Shown: in pieces, positions 7,903 to 16,135 of the stretch
How the letters are laid out: the number at the start of each line of letters is the position of its first letter
Position numbering within the stretch: position 1 is the stretch's first letter
The notes under the pieces: model-generated
Databases searched by the model: none
What the model was told of the DNA's origin: nothing
The model's input: the letters and a program-made list of their open reading frames with translations, nothing else
DNA from: Candidatus Wallbacteria bacterium
GTDB lineage: Bacteria; Muiribacteriota; JAQTZZ01
NCBI GenBank assembly: GCA_028687545.1
Contig: JAQTZZ010000031.1
Coordinates: 1-38,723 of the forward strand
Direction of reading: 5' to 3'
Length of the DNA stretch: 38,723 nucleotides
Translations under genes and position numbers: made by a program

Positions 7903-9561
7903 TTATTTATACTTCTGCATTCCCTCTGGCACGTACCACTGGGGAAAATTATAGAAAATACCGGCAGGAGCTGGATCTATGCCGTGGAAGCGCTTGCTTA
8001 ATGCATAAATATCAGCACTGGTATAAAGAAAAGTGTAAGGCTGATCTTCATGAATCAGGGCTTGAATCTTATAGTAGATTTCCTTCAGTTTTTCTCTGTC
8101 AAAAGTGGAACGGCCTGCTTCGCACAATCTATCGACTTCAGGGTTATGGTAAGAAATGTAATTGTCCCCGGAAAAGCCGTTACTTTCATTGGGTATTTGC
8201 GAGGAATGCCAGAGTTCGAATGGAGTGTATAGAAGATCACCCAGATTGCCTTGTCCCCAGCCACCAAGGGTGGTTTGAAAGTTATGACGGTTCAGCTGTT
8301 CTAAAAAATCCGTCCAGGCGAGCATTCTGACCTGGGTACTTATCCCTACTGCTTTCCAATAATCACTTATCGTATCAGCCAGAAGTTTGACAGTGGGATT
8401 ACCGGGCCAGATGAGAATTTCCAGTGTGAGTTTCATTCCATCCCGTTCCCTGATTCCATCGCCGTCTACATCCTTCCATCCGGCTGCGGAAAGTAGTTTT
8501 CTGGATAATTCAGGGTCATAATGAAATGGAACTATCGATTTGTCGCAAGCCCAGTGCGAAGGCAGAAAGTCTGTTGTGATCAGGTTTCCAAAGCCATATC
8601 GCACATTGTCGATGAGGCTCTGCCGATTGATGGAGATCGTAAGTGCCTGCCTGGTATTCTTATCTTTCAGGATGGGGTGGTTCAGGTTATACGCCACATG
8701 CCAATAGGTATATGTAGAGAAGCTGTATACATTGAACTTGTCGCGGAATTCTTTGGAATTGGCCTGTTTGGTATACTGATCCGGTGAGAGCTTCATCAGA
8801 TCCAGTTCGCCTCTCATCAGTGAAAGAAAGGCTGCCGAGTCATCAGGGATGATTTTGAAGACTACACGGTCCAGAAATGGTCTTCCCTCGTGGTAATCTT
8901 GATTCGCTACCAGTGTGATCTGTCCGCCGGGCTGCAATTCCAGAAATTTGAACGGACCGGTTCCGATGGGATGTCTGTTGGATTCAGAGGCAGAGAATTT
9001 CACCCGGTCAAAGGCATGCTTTGGGATTATCATGGAGTTTATTTTCAACGGGATATCCAGAGTTGGCGTTTTCATATGAATTCTCACTTCATAAGTGTCT
9101 ACAACTTCGATGGTATCTACGATTAAAAAAGCCTGCCTGATCGGACTTCCGGATTCCGGGTCAAGGATCTTTTCAAAAGTGAACAAGACATCTTCTGCAG
9201 AAAAATTCTCTCCGTCATGCCAGCGAATGCCTTTTTTCAAATGATAGGTAATCATCAGGTTGTCTGCGGATGTTTCCCACGAGTCAGCCAGGCGGGGAGA
9301 CAGTGTCAGATCGGCATTGACATGGGTCAGAGAGTCGAAAATCAAGGGCAGCACCTCGTCAAATGTTTCGGAATCTTGTGTCAGCAAAGGATTGAGCGAA
9401 TCAGGATCAGCTACGAAATGTTGAATCAAGGCATCCCCGTAAGACGGAGACAGTGAAATCTCATGGGTTTGTTTCTCCCGCCCTTCTGAACCGGCTGCGT
9501 CAGCCAGAAAGATCGGGAACAATAGACAAACAGCCAATAATTTCAAATAAGAAGCGTTCAT
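7903..9561 (-). CDS. Family 5 extracellular solute-binding protein (oligopeptide type)
   Basis: This 552-residue periplasmic binding protein belongs to a peptide-type ABC importer. ATG 9559-9561 is chosen because GGAGGAAAAGC directly precedes it and a signal peptide follows (MNASYLKLLAVCLLFPIFLADA). Family features in order are SLSPSYGDAL, LNPLLTQD, KKGIRWHDGENFSAEDVLFT, HPIGTGPFKF, DRVVFKIIPDDSAAFLSLM, ALTISINRQSLIDNVRYG and the C-terminal lobe ending QWYVPEGMQKYK. Length is normal for the family. Compared with the copy at 1-742 it lacks the 65-residue helical insert after the signal peptide. No permease or ATPase genes adjoin it, so it is an orphan receptor or works with a distant transporter. 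A C-terminal fossil of a relative lies at 15911-15973. Confidence 0.92.
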   Translation of the reverse strand: MNASYLKLLAVCLLFPIFLADAAGSEGREKQTHEISLSPSYGDALIQHFVADPDSLNPLLTQDSETFDEVLPLIFDSLTHVNADLTLSPRLADSWETSADNLMITYHLKKGIRWHDGENFSAEDVLFTFEKILDPESGSPIRQAFLIVDTIEVVDTYEVRIHMKTPTLDIPLKINSMIIPKHAFDRVKFSASESNRHPIGTGPFKFLELQPGGQITLVANQDYHEGRPFLDRVVFKIIPDDSAAFLSLMRGELDLMKLSPDQYTKQANSKEFRDKFNVYSFSTYTYWHVAYNLNHPILKDKNTRQALTISINRQSLIDNVRYGFGNLITTDFLPSHWACDKSIVPFHYDPELSRKLLSAAGWKDVDGDGIRERDGMKLTLEILIWPGNPTVKLLADTISDYWKAVGISTQVRMLAWTDFLEQLNRHNFQTTLGGWGQGNLGDLLYTPFELWHSSQIPNESNGFSGDNYISYHNPEVDRLCEAGRSTFDREKLKEIYYKIQALIHEDQPYTFLYTSADIYALSKRFHGIDPAPAGIFYNFPQWYVPEGMQKYK

Positions 9562-9609
9562 GCTTTTCCTCCGTCTGTCAATCTGAAGAACCGAATTCAT
9601 TTTTTCGCG

Positions 9610-9619
9610 ATTATATCAA
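9610..9619 (-). promoter_or_regulatory. Extended -10 promoter of the second solute-binding protein gene
   Basis: The minus strand reads TTGATATAAT, the same ten bases as at 791-800, about 50 bases before the start codon. The -10 hexamer is perfect and has a TG extension. I see no good -35 box and none of the 11-bp repeats that precede the ankyrin and protease genes. Confidence 0.6.
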
Positions 9620-9754
9620 TAAGTTAGATCGTATTTTAATGGCAGTCAACTCTGCCTGTATGCAGTAACTAAAAGGATCCCAATTCTTAACCTCACACCT
9701 TCAGGAATTAAATATAATTCAGCAGGCGGTATGTTCCTGAACACCTTAGAAATA

Positions 9755-9782
9755 TTGAATCAGGCTGAATTCCGGGTATAAT
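9755..9782 (+). promoter_or_regulatory. Sigma-70 promoter of the alginate-lyase-like gene
   Basis: TTGAAT (9755-9760) and TATAAT (9777-9782) are separated by 16 bases, and the start codon with a GGGGGGAGG ribosome site lies about 30 bases further on. The 11-bp repeat operator is absent, so this gene is probably outside the proposed regulon. Confidence 0.65.
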
Positions 9783-9813
9783 TAATGTAGTATTATGGGG
9801 GGAGGAACAGCGG

Positions 9814-10950
9814 ATGAGGAAAATCCTGCAACTGATTGCAATTCTTCTGATTCCGGCTATCCCGGCCCTGGCTGAAAACCCGTCTTATGCTACTGCTTTA
9901 TCCTTGTATCCTTGCGTGATTCACACCCCCCAGCAGCTTGCTCTGATCCGCGAACAGCTGGATACTGATCCGGTCAGAAACGCCTGGCTGAGGCTCCAGC
10001 AGGAAGCTGACCAGGCTCTCAGCCACACTCCGACTCCTCCTGAAAACTTTGATGTGCCTGGATACTATGAAGATAAGCCCGGTCATCAGGCAGCTAAAAA
10101 ATGCCTTAGAGAAGACGGCGGCGCTGCATATACTCTGGCGCTTGCCTATCAACTGCACCCTGACAAATCCCAAAAACAGGAATACTCTGCCAAAGCCATT
10201 CAAATCCTGAACGCCTGGGCTGCAAAGAATAAAAAGGTCTCCAACTCTGACGGCGACTTGACCATGATTTACAAGGGAATTCTCCTGGTACTGGCCGCTG
10301 ACTTGATGATGGACTATCCGGCCTGGGAAGGAAAAGAAACCTTTAAAACCTGGATGAACAATGTTTTCCTTAAATCCGCGGACACGATCAAGGACAGGCC
10401 TAACAACTGGGGTGCCTGGGGTATTTTCGGTGCGATCTGTGTGGCGCGAATCAATCATGACGACGCAGCTTTGCAGGATGGGATCGGACTGATCAAGGGG
10501 TACATAGCCTCAGCGATCGATGAAAAAGGTGAACTTCCGCAAGAGAACAAGCGGCACGTCAAAGGCATGTGGTATACATTTTTCGCCCTCTCCCCGCTTT
10601 CCTCTGCCATGCTGGTCGCGAGGAATGCAGGCACAGACCTGTTCAATTACACTTCAGATAACGGCAGATCATTGAAAATGGCTCTGGATAAGTATTTCCA
10701 GTATGCGGTCAACCCTGATACCTGGCCATACAGGCATCCGACCGACCCGCTGGAAATCATCCAGTCGTTGATCTCGCCTCAAGCTAACCAGATCGAGCTT
10801 CCAACAAAAGAGGACTGGCCGGGAAATCTGTATGAGGCCATGTCAGTAATTTACAAAGAGCAGAACTGGGATAACTGGGTCAAGGGAACCAGGCCTCATC
10901 AGGGAAGTGAATTCTGGACCTGCCCCACGCTGATGATCCCGGGACTGTAA
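9814..10950 (+). CDS. Exported alginate-lyase-like protein
   Basis: This 378-residue protein has a signal peptide (MRKILQLIAILLIPAIPALA) and the all-helical alginate lyase (PF05426-like, alpha/alpha toroid) architecture. Supporting motifs are IHTPQQLALIREQL near the N-terminus, AYTLALAYQLHPD, the conserved Asn block NNWGAWGIFGAICVA near residue 195, and GELPQENKRHVKGMWYTFFAL near residue 240. Such enzymes cleave uronate polysaccharides by beta-elimination in the periplasm or outside. In classical family-5 lyases the Asn block contains a catalytic His (NNHxxW); here that position is Trp, so either the substrate differs or activity is altered. It is the only plus-strand gene in the first 19 kb and is flanked by oppositely oriented genes. 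The family call is good; the reaction is uncertain. Confidence 0.75.
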   Translation: MRKILQLIAILLIPAIPALAENPSYATALSLYPCVIHTPQQLALIREQLDTDPVRNAWLRLQQEADQALSHTPTPPENFDVPGYYEDKPGHQAAKKCLREDGGAAYTLALAYQLHPDKSQKQEYSAKAIQILNAWAAKNKKVSNSDGDLTMIYKGILLVLAADLMMDYPAWEGKETFKTWMNNVFLKSADTIKDRPNNWGAWGIFGAICVARINHDDAALQDGIGLIKGYIASAIDEKGELPQENKRHVKGMWYTFFALSPLSSAMLVARNAGTDLFNYTSDNGRSLKMALDKYFQYAVNPDTWPYRHPTDPLEIIQSLISPQANQIELPTKEDWPGNLYEAMSVIYKEQNWDNWVKGTRPHQGSEFWTCPTLMIPGL

Positions 10951-10987
10951 TCAACCTACCTTGTCTAAACTATCAAATAAAAACCTG

Positions 10988-12007
10988 TCAGGGAGTTGAA
11001 CTGCCCTGGTAGAGGAGCCCGCCGCTGAATTCCCCGAAGTTGGCTGCTCCGTATGCGATGTAGCCAAAGCCTTTCTCACCCCAGACTGTGCTCCATGAAT
11101 TCTTGATGATCCAGTATCTGCCTGAATCGCTGTAACCCACTGCCAGCACGGCATGATTTGTGGGAGTATCAGTAACCACGTTATAGATGCCGCCTGAATA
11201 GGCCATTACTGATGCGTCCACCGTCACCCCGACATAGCAGGAACCTGACTTTACAATGCAGGCCTTGATCAGGGAATCGAGACCGGTTTCAGTGTGACCT
11301 GTCTGATCCGCTTCCGGTCCGGCGATGCATACTCCCTGCGTATCTTTGAAGAACCAGCGCCAGGTGGCAATTTTATAGTTCCTGGGGTTGTTCCTGCAGG
11401 TTCCATTGGCAGCCATGTAAGGTTCATCGCTTTCCAGAACCGCCCCCATTGTACGGAAAAGTTCGACAGCAGTGAAATATCCGCCATGGCAGTTCATTCC
11501 CAGGGGATTGCAGTTCATCAGATCCTGCTCGGAAAGATCCACAAGTCTGTCTGTCTTGCAGGCGATTGCGGATTCCAGGCAGGCTGTCGTGGCAAAAGCC
11601 CAGCAGGAACTGCACATTTCCTGGCACTTCACTGGAGTCACCTTGTTTTCCTTTCTCCAGTCAATTTCCGCAGGCAGGCTTAGTAAGTCGCCAAAGAATG
11701 GGTCAGGCCCTTTTTCATGATCAAGGAGGTCTGTCTCTGACTGTTTTTTCCACCTGGCCTGCATTTTCACTTCCCTCACCATGTCCTGCATGATGTCCCT
11801 GATAGGAACTCTGCTATAGGAACAGGAGACAGAGAGTGCAGCAGGAGATACCTGAAAGCTGTCATTGTTTTCAGCAGCGATTTTCACCGCTGTTTTATAG
11901 ATTTCACTTTTCCGGAGCGAGTCATCCCCGTTAATCATGTGTTTTTCCCCGGCGGATATCATTATTGTAACAGCCAGGAAAACGCTCATGATCAGGCTTC
12001 TCTTCAT
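10988..12007 (-). CDS. Exported papain-like cysteine protease (C1), diverged copy
   Basis: This 339-residue secreted C1-family peptidase has a signal peptide (MKRSLIMSVFLAVTIMISAG) and a propeptide-like region to about residue 110. The mature domain opens with LPAEIDWRKENKVTPVK. Catalytic residues are present: oxyanion Gln129, Cys135 in CSSCWAFAT, His285 in NHAVLAVGY and Asn303 in IIKNSWSTVWGEKGFGYIAYG. The usual QGxCGSCWAF is QEMCSSCWAF here, so two glycines next to the active site are changed. It is closely related to the gene at 13089 and probably sits third in that operon, 75 bases behind the TolB-like gene. It likely degrades extracellular or envelope protein. The changed active-site loop may alter specificity or activity. 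Confidence 0.92.
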   Translation of the reverse strand: MKRSLIMSVFLAVTIMISAGEKHMINGDDSLRKSEIYKTAVKIAAENNDSFQVSPAALSVSCSYSRVPIRDIMQDMVREVKMQARWKKQSETDLLDHEKGPDPFFGDLLSLPAEIDWRKENKVTPVKCQEMCSSCWAFATTACLESAIACKTDRLVDLSEQDLMNCNPLGMNCHGGYFTAVELFRTMGAVLESDEPYMAANGTCRNNPRNYKIATWRWFFKDTQGVCIAGPEADQTGHTETGLDSLIKACIVKSGSCYVGVTVDASVMAYSGGIYNVVTDTPTNHAVLAVGYSDSGRYWIIKNSWSTVWGEKGFGYIAYGAANFGEFSGGLLYQGSSTP

Positions 12008-12082
12008 CTTTCCCTCCCAGGCCAGTACTTAAATCATGCCTCTGCTTTGTTCAGCTGCTACCGGTACTTTCAAAAACTTGTT

Positions 12083-13051
12083 TCACTTCACATCTCTTAG
12101 AAATTTCCAGGTCTTGTTGTTTGTCAGTCTTTTCAGCTCAGTACCGTCAAACTTGATCGAAAAAATTTCATCTCTCACTTCATCTGGGAAATAGGAACTG
12201 CTCAGGCTTCCGCTGAAAAAGATCCGGTCTCCGTTGATGGCGATCCCCCAGGTGTCGTCGCAATGAATAACCTGCTTCACTCTCCTGTCTGACAGATCTA
12301 TGAGTTTGATTCCTCTGCTGCGGAAATCTTCTTCAGTTTTCCTGCGGAAAATATAGGCGACTTTAGTGCCATCCTGCGAAACTGCCGCATTGTCCGCTTC
12401 GTCTTCAAGGCAGGACAGCACGGTTTTATCGCTGCCGTCGAGATTCATCATCACCAGAGTCTTGGGATCAGAGTATTCGATGAACAGGATCCTCTTACCG
12501 TCCGGAAAAAAACTGGGGCAGTCTTCCCGCTCCTGGTTGTTCGTGATCCTGTGAATGTTTTCCCCCGATAGATCGCATATATACAGATCTTGAATCTCTT
12601 TTACAACCATCACGAAGAGGATCAGAGAATTGTCAGGAGAAAGGCTGGGCCAGTGTATGGCTGACGCCTTCAGGTCAGTGACCTTTTTTTCCAGACCGCT
12701 CTGCAGATCCAGGCGATAGATTTCCTTATCTCCATCAGGTACGGAATTTCCGTCAAGATCCTTTGTGTAAAAGACCATTTTCTGGTCGCTGGACAGGCTG
12801 CCTCCCTCTTCCAGGTAAGTGGTGTTTGTCAACTGCTTCAGGTCGCTGCCATCGTCATTCATGATAAAAATGTCATCGTCAGCATATCCCATGTTCCCGG
12901 AAGAATAGACTAATTTAGCCTGCCCTGGACTCCGGTTGCCCGGACAGGGTGCAGCTGTGCCTGAATCAGCGGCCTGGAGCGAGCAGATGAAAATCAGGGC
13001 AGTAATCAGGATCTTTTTTTCATATTTACCCCCAAGATCAAGAGATTTCAT
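12083..13051 (-). CDS. TolB/WD40-like beta-propeller protein, start uncertain
   Basis: This protein of about 322 residues has repeated TolB-type blades: DDDIFIMNDDGSDLKQLTN, LYICDLSGENIHRITNNQ, LVMMNLDGSDKTVL and IFSIKFDGTELKRLTNN, with PSLSPDNSLILF and PSFFPDGKRILF between them. A signal-like segment (KKILITALIFICSLQA) lies near the N-terminus. The start is odd. The best ribosome site (GGGGG) serves an ATG at 13021-13023 followed by seven A residues, and that frame stops after five codons. One extra A would join it to the propeller frame as MKKKILITALIF. I therefore annotate the in-frame ATG at 13051, which lacks a good ribosome site. The gene lies between two papain-like protease genes and is probably co-transcribed with them. 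It is likely a periplasmic protein-interaction scaffold. Confidence 0.78.
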   Translation of the reverse strand: MKSLDLGGKYEKKILITALIFICSLQAADSGTAAPCPGNRSPGQAKLVYSSGNMGYADDDIFIMNDDGSDLKQLTNTTYLEEGGSLSSDQKMVFYTKDLDGNSVPDGDKEIYRLDLQSGLEKKVTDLKASAIHWPSLSPDNSLILFVMVVKEIQDLYICDLSGENIHRITNNQEREDCPSFFPDGKRILFIEYSDPKTLVMMNLDGSDKTVLSCLEDEADNAAVSQDGTKVAYIFRRKTEEDFRSRGIKLIDLSDRRVKQVIHCDDTWGIAINGDRIFFSGSLSSSYFPDEVRDEIFSIKFDGTELKRLTNNKTWKFLRDVK

Positions 13052-13088
13052 TCTATCTGATCGAGTCCAGATTCTTCTCAATGTCAGC

Positions 13089-14105
13089 TCAGGAGCTTGA
13101 ATCGCTCTGGTAGACGAGCATGCAACCGATATCTTCTATGCCGGCTGCTCCATATGCTATGCGGCCAAAGCCTTCTTCACCCCAGGTTGTGTCCCATGAA
13201 TTTTTGATAATCCAGTATTTGCCTGAATCGCTGTAGCCTACTGCTATCACTCCATGATCTGTAGGTTCGGTGGCAACAACATCGTAGATCCCGCCTGAAT
13301 AAGCCATGAAGGAATCGTCCGCTTTCACTGCAATGCCACAGGAACCTGACTGTACTATGCTCATCTTGATCAGGGTTTTGAGATCTGTTTCAGTCTGGCT
13401 GATTTGATCCGCTTCCGGGCCTGCTATATAGACTGCTTGCGTATCTTTATAATACCAGCGCCAGGTTGTGATTTTGTAGTTCCTGGGATTTTTCCTGCAG
13501 GTTCCATTAGCTGCCTGATAAGGCTCATCGCTCTCCAGAACCCCTCCTTCCTTGCGGAAAAGATCAACAGCTGTGTAAAATCCGCCGTCGCAACCCATGC
13601 CTTCGTAATTGCAGTTTATCAGGTCCTGTTCTGAAAGGTCGATCAACTTGCCAGTTTTGCAGGCGATAGCGGATTCAAAGCAGGCTGTCGAAGCGAATGC
13701 CCAGCAACTGCCGCATGTCCCCTGCGACTTTACCGGAGTCACTTTGTTTTCCTTCCTCCAGTCAATCTCCGCTGGAAGGCGGGTCTGATCGCAGAAAAAA
13801 GTGTTAAATCCCTGGTCAGGATTCTCCCGGTTTGGTGATGAATTTCTCAATCTGACCTGCTGTCTCACTTCCTCAATCATCCCAGCCAGGTAGCTTCTGA
13901 TTGGTATCCTTTTATTGGACCAGGATTCTGGGATTGCAGCAGGAGATACCTGAAAACTGCCCTGATGTTTTTCGGCGATTTTGACTGCATTTTCATAGAT
14001 TTCACTTTTCCGGGCTGTGGAATCCCCCGCATTAATACTGCATCTCTCCTCTGCGGATATCATCACGGAAATCATGATCAAGTTCATGAACAGGTGCAGC
14101 TTCAT
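13089..14105 (-). CDS. Exported papain-like cysteine protease (C1)
   Basis: This 338-residue secreted C1-family peptidase starts at an ATG behind GGGAGGGAAGT and has a signal peptide (MKLHLFMNLIMISVMISA). A propeptide-like stretch runs to about residue 108, then LPAEIDWRKENKVTPVK. The active site is canonical: Gln128 and Cys134 in QGTCGSCWAFA, His284 in DHGVIAVGY, Asn302 in IIKNSWDTTWGEEGFG. The GCDGGFYTAV and NCN motifs and several cysteines are also typical. It is a clear paralogue of the gene at 10988. It is the first gene of the protease, propeller, protease operon and is driven by the four-repeat promoter at 14150-14204. It is probably an extracellular or periplasmic endopeptidase made as a zymogen. 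Confidence 0.94.
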   Translation of the reverse strand: MKLHLFMNLIMISVMISAEERCSINAGDSTARKSEIYENAVKIAEKHQGSFQVSPAAIPESWSNKRIPIRSYLAGMIEEVRQQVRLRNSSPNRENPDQGFNTFFCDQTRLPAEIDWRKENKVTPVKSQGTCGSCWAFASTACFESAIACKTGKLIDLSEQDLINCNYEGMGCDGGFYTAVDLFRKEGGVLESDEPYQAANGTCRKNPRNYKITTWRWYYKDTQAVYIAGPEADQISQTETDLKTLIKMSIVQSGSCGIAVKADDSFMAYSGGIYDVVATEPTDHGVIAVGYSDSGKYWIIKNSWDTTWGEEGFGRIAYGAAGIEDIGCMLVYQSDSSS

Positions 14106-14149
14106 ACTTCCCTCCCGGCCACTAATTTCTCCTCACTCGATCTTAACTA

Positions 14150-14204
14150 TTTATACCTAAAAATCTTCAAGAACCTGTCAGAAACTTGTAAAAGCAATGT
14201 AAAT
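14150..14204 (-). promoter_or_regulatory. Four 11-bp direct repeats plus -10: promoter of the C1 protease operon
   Basis: On the minus strand the units are ATTTACATTGC (14194-14204), TTTTACAAGTT (14183-14193), TCTGACAGGTT (14172-14182) and CTTGAAGATTT (14161-14171). Then come 5 bases (TTAGG) and the -10 TATAAA (14150-14155). Units 3 and 4 are identical to those at 15779-15833. The start codon is 45 bases downstream. A binding site for an OmpR/PhoB-family activator is the natural reading. Confidence 0.85.
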
Positions 14205-14211
14205 TTTTGGG

Positions 14212-15642
14212 TCAGTCTTTGACGTGCTCAAGCATTTTTTCCACATCTGCCGCAGTAAAAGGGCTGCCCAGATACAGTCTGGCGATCCCTGCGGCATCCT
14301 TGAAGCTCAGCCCTGTTTTAATCACTTTCCTGTAAAATGCCTGCGCTTTTTTCCTTTCTGCCAGAATGTCGTGAATGAAACCCTGGAAATTCAGGGCCCA
14401 GATCTTGATATTTGCTGAATATCCGATATTGCTGCCCTTAGTGTGACAGTCTGAAAAGAAATCCAGGGCTTTCTGGTAATCTCCTGTAGCCAGAAACGTC
14501 TGTCCAAGAAAGTAATTGGTCAGCGGCGAGTCAGGTTGTTTCTCCAGGTCGCAGAAAAGTTTTTTCCTGGCTGCCAGCCATTCCTTATTTTCTATCAGCA
14601 AGAAAAGCAAATTGCCGCTGCTTTTTTCATAGGCATGTTTCCTGTCTGTAGCCTTTTCTCCGAAAACATAGTTTCCGCTGTGGATGACTTTATCGTGTAT
14701 ATCATAGAATTCGACGGATCTTGGTTTTGAGGAAATACCTCCGGGCGTGAGGTTTTCGAAGACTCTTGTTTCACCTGTTTTCCTTGAGATGAATTCATTT
14801 TCGAGGCCTGCATAGTTTATAATCCGATTCGGATAAAGGTTTCCGAAAAGATAATCTGGATCAGGACCTTCAATTCCCAATACATCGCAGATGTATCCAA
14901 GTGCCTTCTTGTCGAAATTGCATTTAGACTTCTGAAGGAAACCCTCAGCGAAAGAAGTGTCAGCCGGAATCCATCCGCATCCGGGGATGAAAAATTCCGA
15001 AAAAGCGTGCCCGCCTCCTGGAAACCAGCGGCAGCACATGGGCCGGGCGGGGATGCCTGAAGCTCTGCAGAGAGCAACGAACAGGCAGGCGAAGTCGAGA
15101 CAGGAGCCTTTTCCAAGCCTGAGGGTCTGGTCTGCCGAATTCGTATCATCAGATGTGCCTTCAAAATCCATGTTGTAAATGATCCAGTTGAAAATCAGTC
15201 TGGCTCTGAAATAAGGATTATTTTCCAGACCCACGATCCTGGCTGCGGTTTTCCTGACTCTGCCTGTCAGTGTGATCAGGCCTTCAGACCTGGTAAAAAA
15301 ATCGAAAAAATCGCTGGACTTGTCGTAATCCCTGATCATGGTCGGGTTTATTCTTGTATTGACAGGAGAGACAGACATTTCGAAATCATAGTAAAATTGA
15401 AGCTTTTTTTTCCGGATATCCTTGATCTCCCAGAAAACGACTCTGTTTTGATTGAACCTGTCTGTGATTATTTCCGTGGGCTCAGGATAAATTTCTCTGA
15501 TCTTTACTTTCTGGCTTCTGTGCTGATAGGGAAGAGCCAGCCAGAGCAGTATCCTCGGGTCCGTCCCTGTGACTTTGATGTTTTCGATGAAGAACCAGAA
15601 ACGGCCTCTTTCAGCTCCGGTTTTTATTCCTGTTGTTTTCAA
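14212..15642 (-). CDS. Transglutaminase-like protein with C-terminal TPR region
   Basis: This protein of about 476 residues (from the TTG at 15640-15642) has a transglutaminase-like papain-fold domain and helical repeats. The catalytic triad is visible: Cys181 in GKGSCLDFACLFVAL, His212 in GHAFSEFF and Asp228 in WIPADTSF. An N-terminal beta-rich part (RFWFFIENIKV, ILLWLALPYQ) is typical of bacterial relatives. Residues from about 370 on form TPR-like helices (NYFLGQTFLATGDYQKALDFF). TTG is chosen because GGAGG lies just upstream and homologous-looking sequence begins there; the same frame also stays open to an ATG at 15756. No signal peptide is seen, so the protein may be cytoplasmic. Such domains act as proteases or cross-linking enzymes. 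It is driven by the four-repeat promoter at 15779. Confidence 0.8.
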   Translation of the reverse strand: MKTTGIKTGAERGRFWFFIENIKVTGTDPRILLWLALPYQHRSQKVKIREIYPEPTEIITDRFNQNRVVFWEIKDIRKKKLQFYYDFEMSVSPVNTRINPTMIRDYDKSSDFFDFFTRSEGLITLTGRVRKTAARIVGLENNPYFRARLIFNWIIYNMDFEGTSDDTNSADQTLRLGKGSCLDFACLFVALCRASGIPARPMCCRWFPGGGHAFSEFFIPGCGWIPADTSFAEGFLQKSKCNFDKKALGYICDVLGIEGPDPDYLFGNLYPNRIINYAGLENEFISRKTGETRVFENLTPGGISSKPRSVEFYDIHDKVIHSGNYVFGEKATDRKHAYEKSSGNLLFLLIENKEWLAARKKLFCDLEKQPDSPLTNYFLGQTFLATGDYQKALDFFSDCHTKGSNIGYSANIKIWALNFQGFIHDILAERKKAQAFYRKVIKTGLSFKDAAGIARLYLGSPFTAADVEKMLEHVKD

Positions 15643-15778
15643 ATGTCCTCCATGTGACGTAATAAAGTTCCTGGCCTTTGGACACTGCTTTTGGTGTCTA
15701 CTCAGACGATTTCCAACTCGATTCTTCCGGTGATTTCCATAAAACCTCCAGCGCATTGTTTTAAATCGCTTTAAGAAA

Positions 15779-15833
15779 TGTATAACCAGAAATCTTCAAG
15801 AACCTGTCAGAAAATTGTAAAAATAAAGTAAAA
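15779..15833 (-). promoter_or_regulatory. Four 11-bp direct repeats plus -10: promoter of the transglutaminase gene
   Basis: On the minus strand the units are TTTTACTTTAT (15823-15833), TTTTACAATTT (15812-15822), TCTGACAGGTT (15801-15811) and CTTGAAGATTT (15790-15800). Then come 5 bases (CTGGT) and the -10 TATACA (15779-15784). Spacing is identical to the other three copies. Downstream, GGAGG plus ATG at about 15738 opens a 12-codon frame (MEITGRIELEIV) that stops before the main gene. Confidence 0.83.
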
Positions 15834-16135
15834 CATCTGGAGATTACCTGAACCGAGTTGAAAACGAGTGCGATTTTATGAAATTCAAGTTCTGTTAACA
15901 GATTCCATTGTCAATGATATTTTTGCATTTCAGAAGGGATATACCATTTCTCCACATCGGATAAGACTCCTGCCAGAAATTTTTGAGCATGCCAAGTTCC
16001 AGCTGGATGTCTGAATTGTTGCTGGACAGCAAGACTACCTCGTGTGAAAAATCAAAGTCAGAAACAGGAATTTGGCCATAAAATGACTGCCTCTTGCTAC
16101 AAGAACCTGTTCCCTGATTATACCCGATCGCCTGC
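15834..16135 (-). other. Gene-poor stretch with a solute-binding-protein remnant
   Basis: About 300 bases between the transglutaminase promoter and the stop of the 954-residue protein gene. Apart from the C-terminal remnant at 15911-15973 I find no credible gene. One minus-strand frame stays open for 118 codons, but it overlaps the next gene's 3' end, lacks a ribosome site and has the remnant in a different frame. A TATAAT on the minus strand near 16115 has no gene to serve. Confidence 0.55.
15911..15973 (-). pseudogene. C-terminal fossil of a family 5 solute-binding protein
   Basis: Read on the minus strand, this encodes AGVLSDVEKWYIPSEMQKYH followed by a stop. It aligns end to end with the last 20 residues of the intact binding protein at 7903 (AGIFYNFPQWYVPEGMQKYK). 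WY-P--MQKY and the stop position match exactly. Upstream the same frame loses similarity and then hits stops, so only the tail survives. It points to an earlier duplication and deletion of a binding-protein gene at this site. Confidence 0.65.

Noticed and set aside
9720-9782. Fifth copy of the 11-bp repeat operator before the alginate-lyase-like gene
   Set aside because: Aligned by the 5-bp gap to its TATAAT, the upstream 11-mers do not match the TTTTACA or CTGACAGGTT units, and a normal -35 box is present instead.
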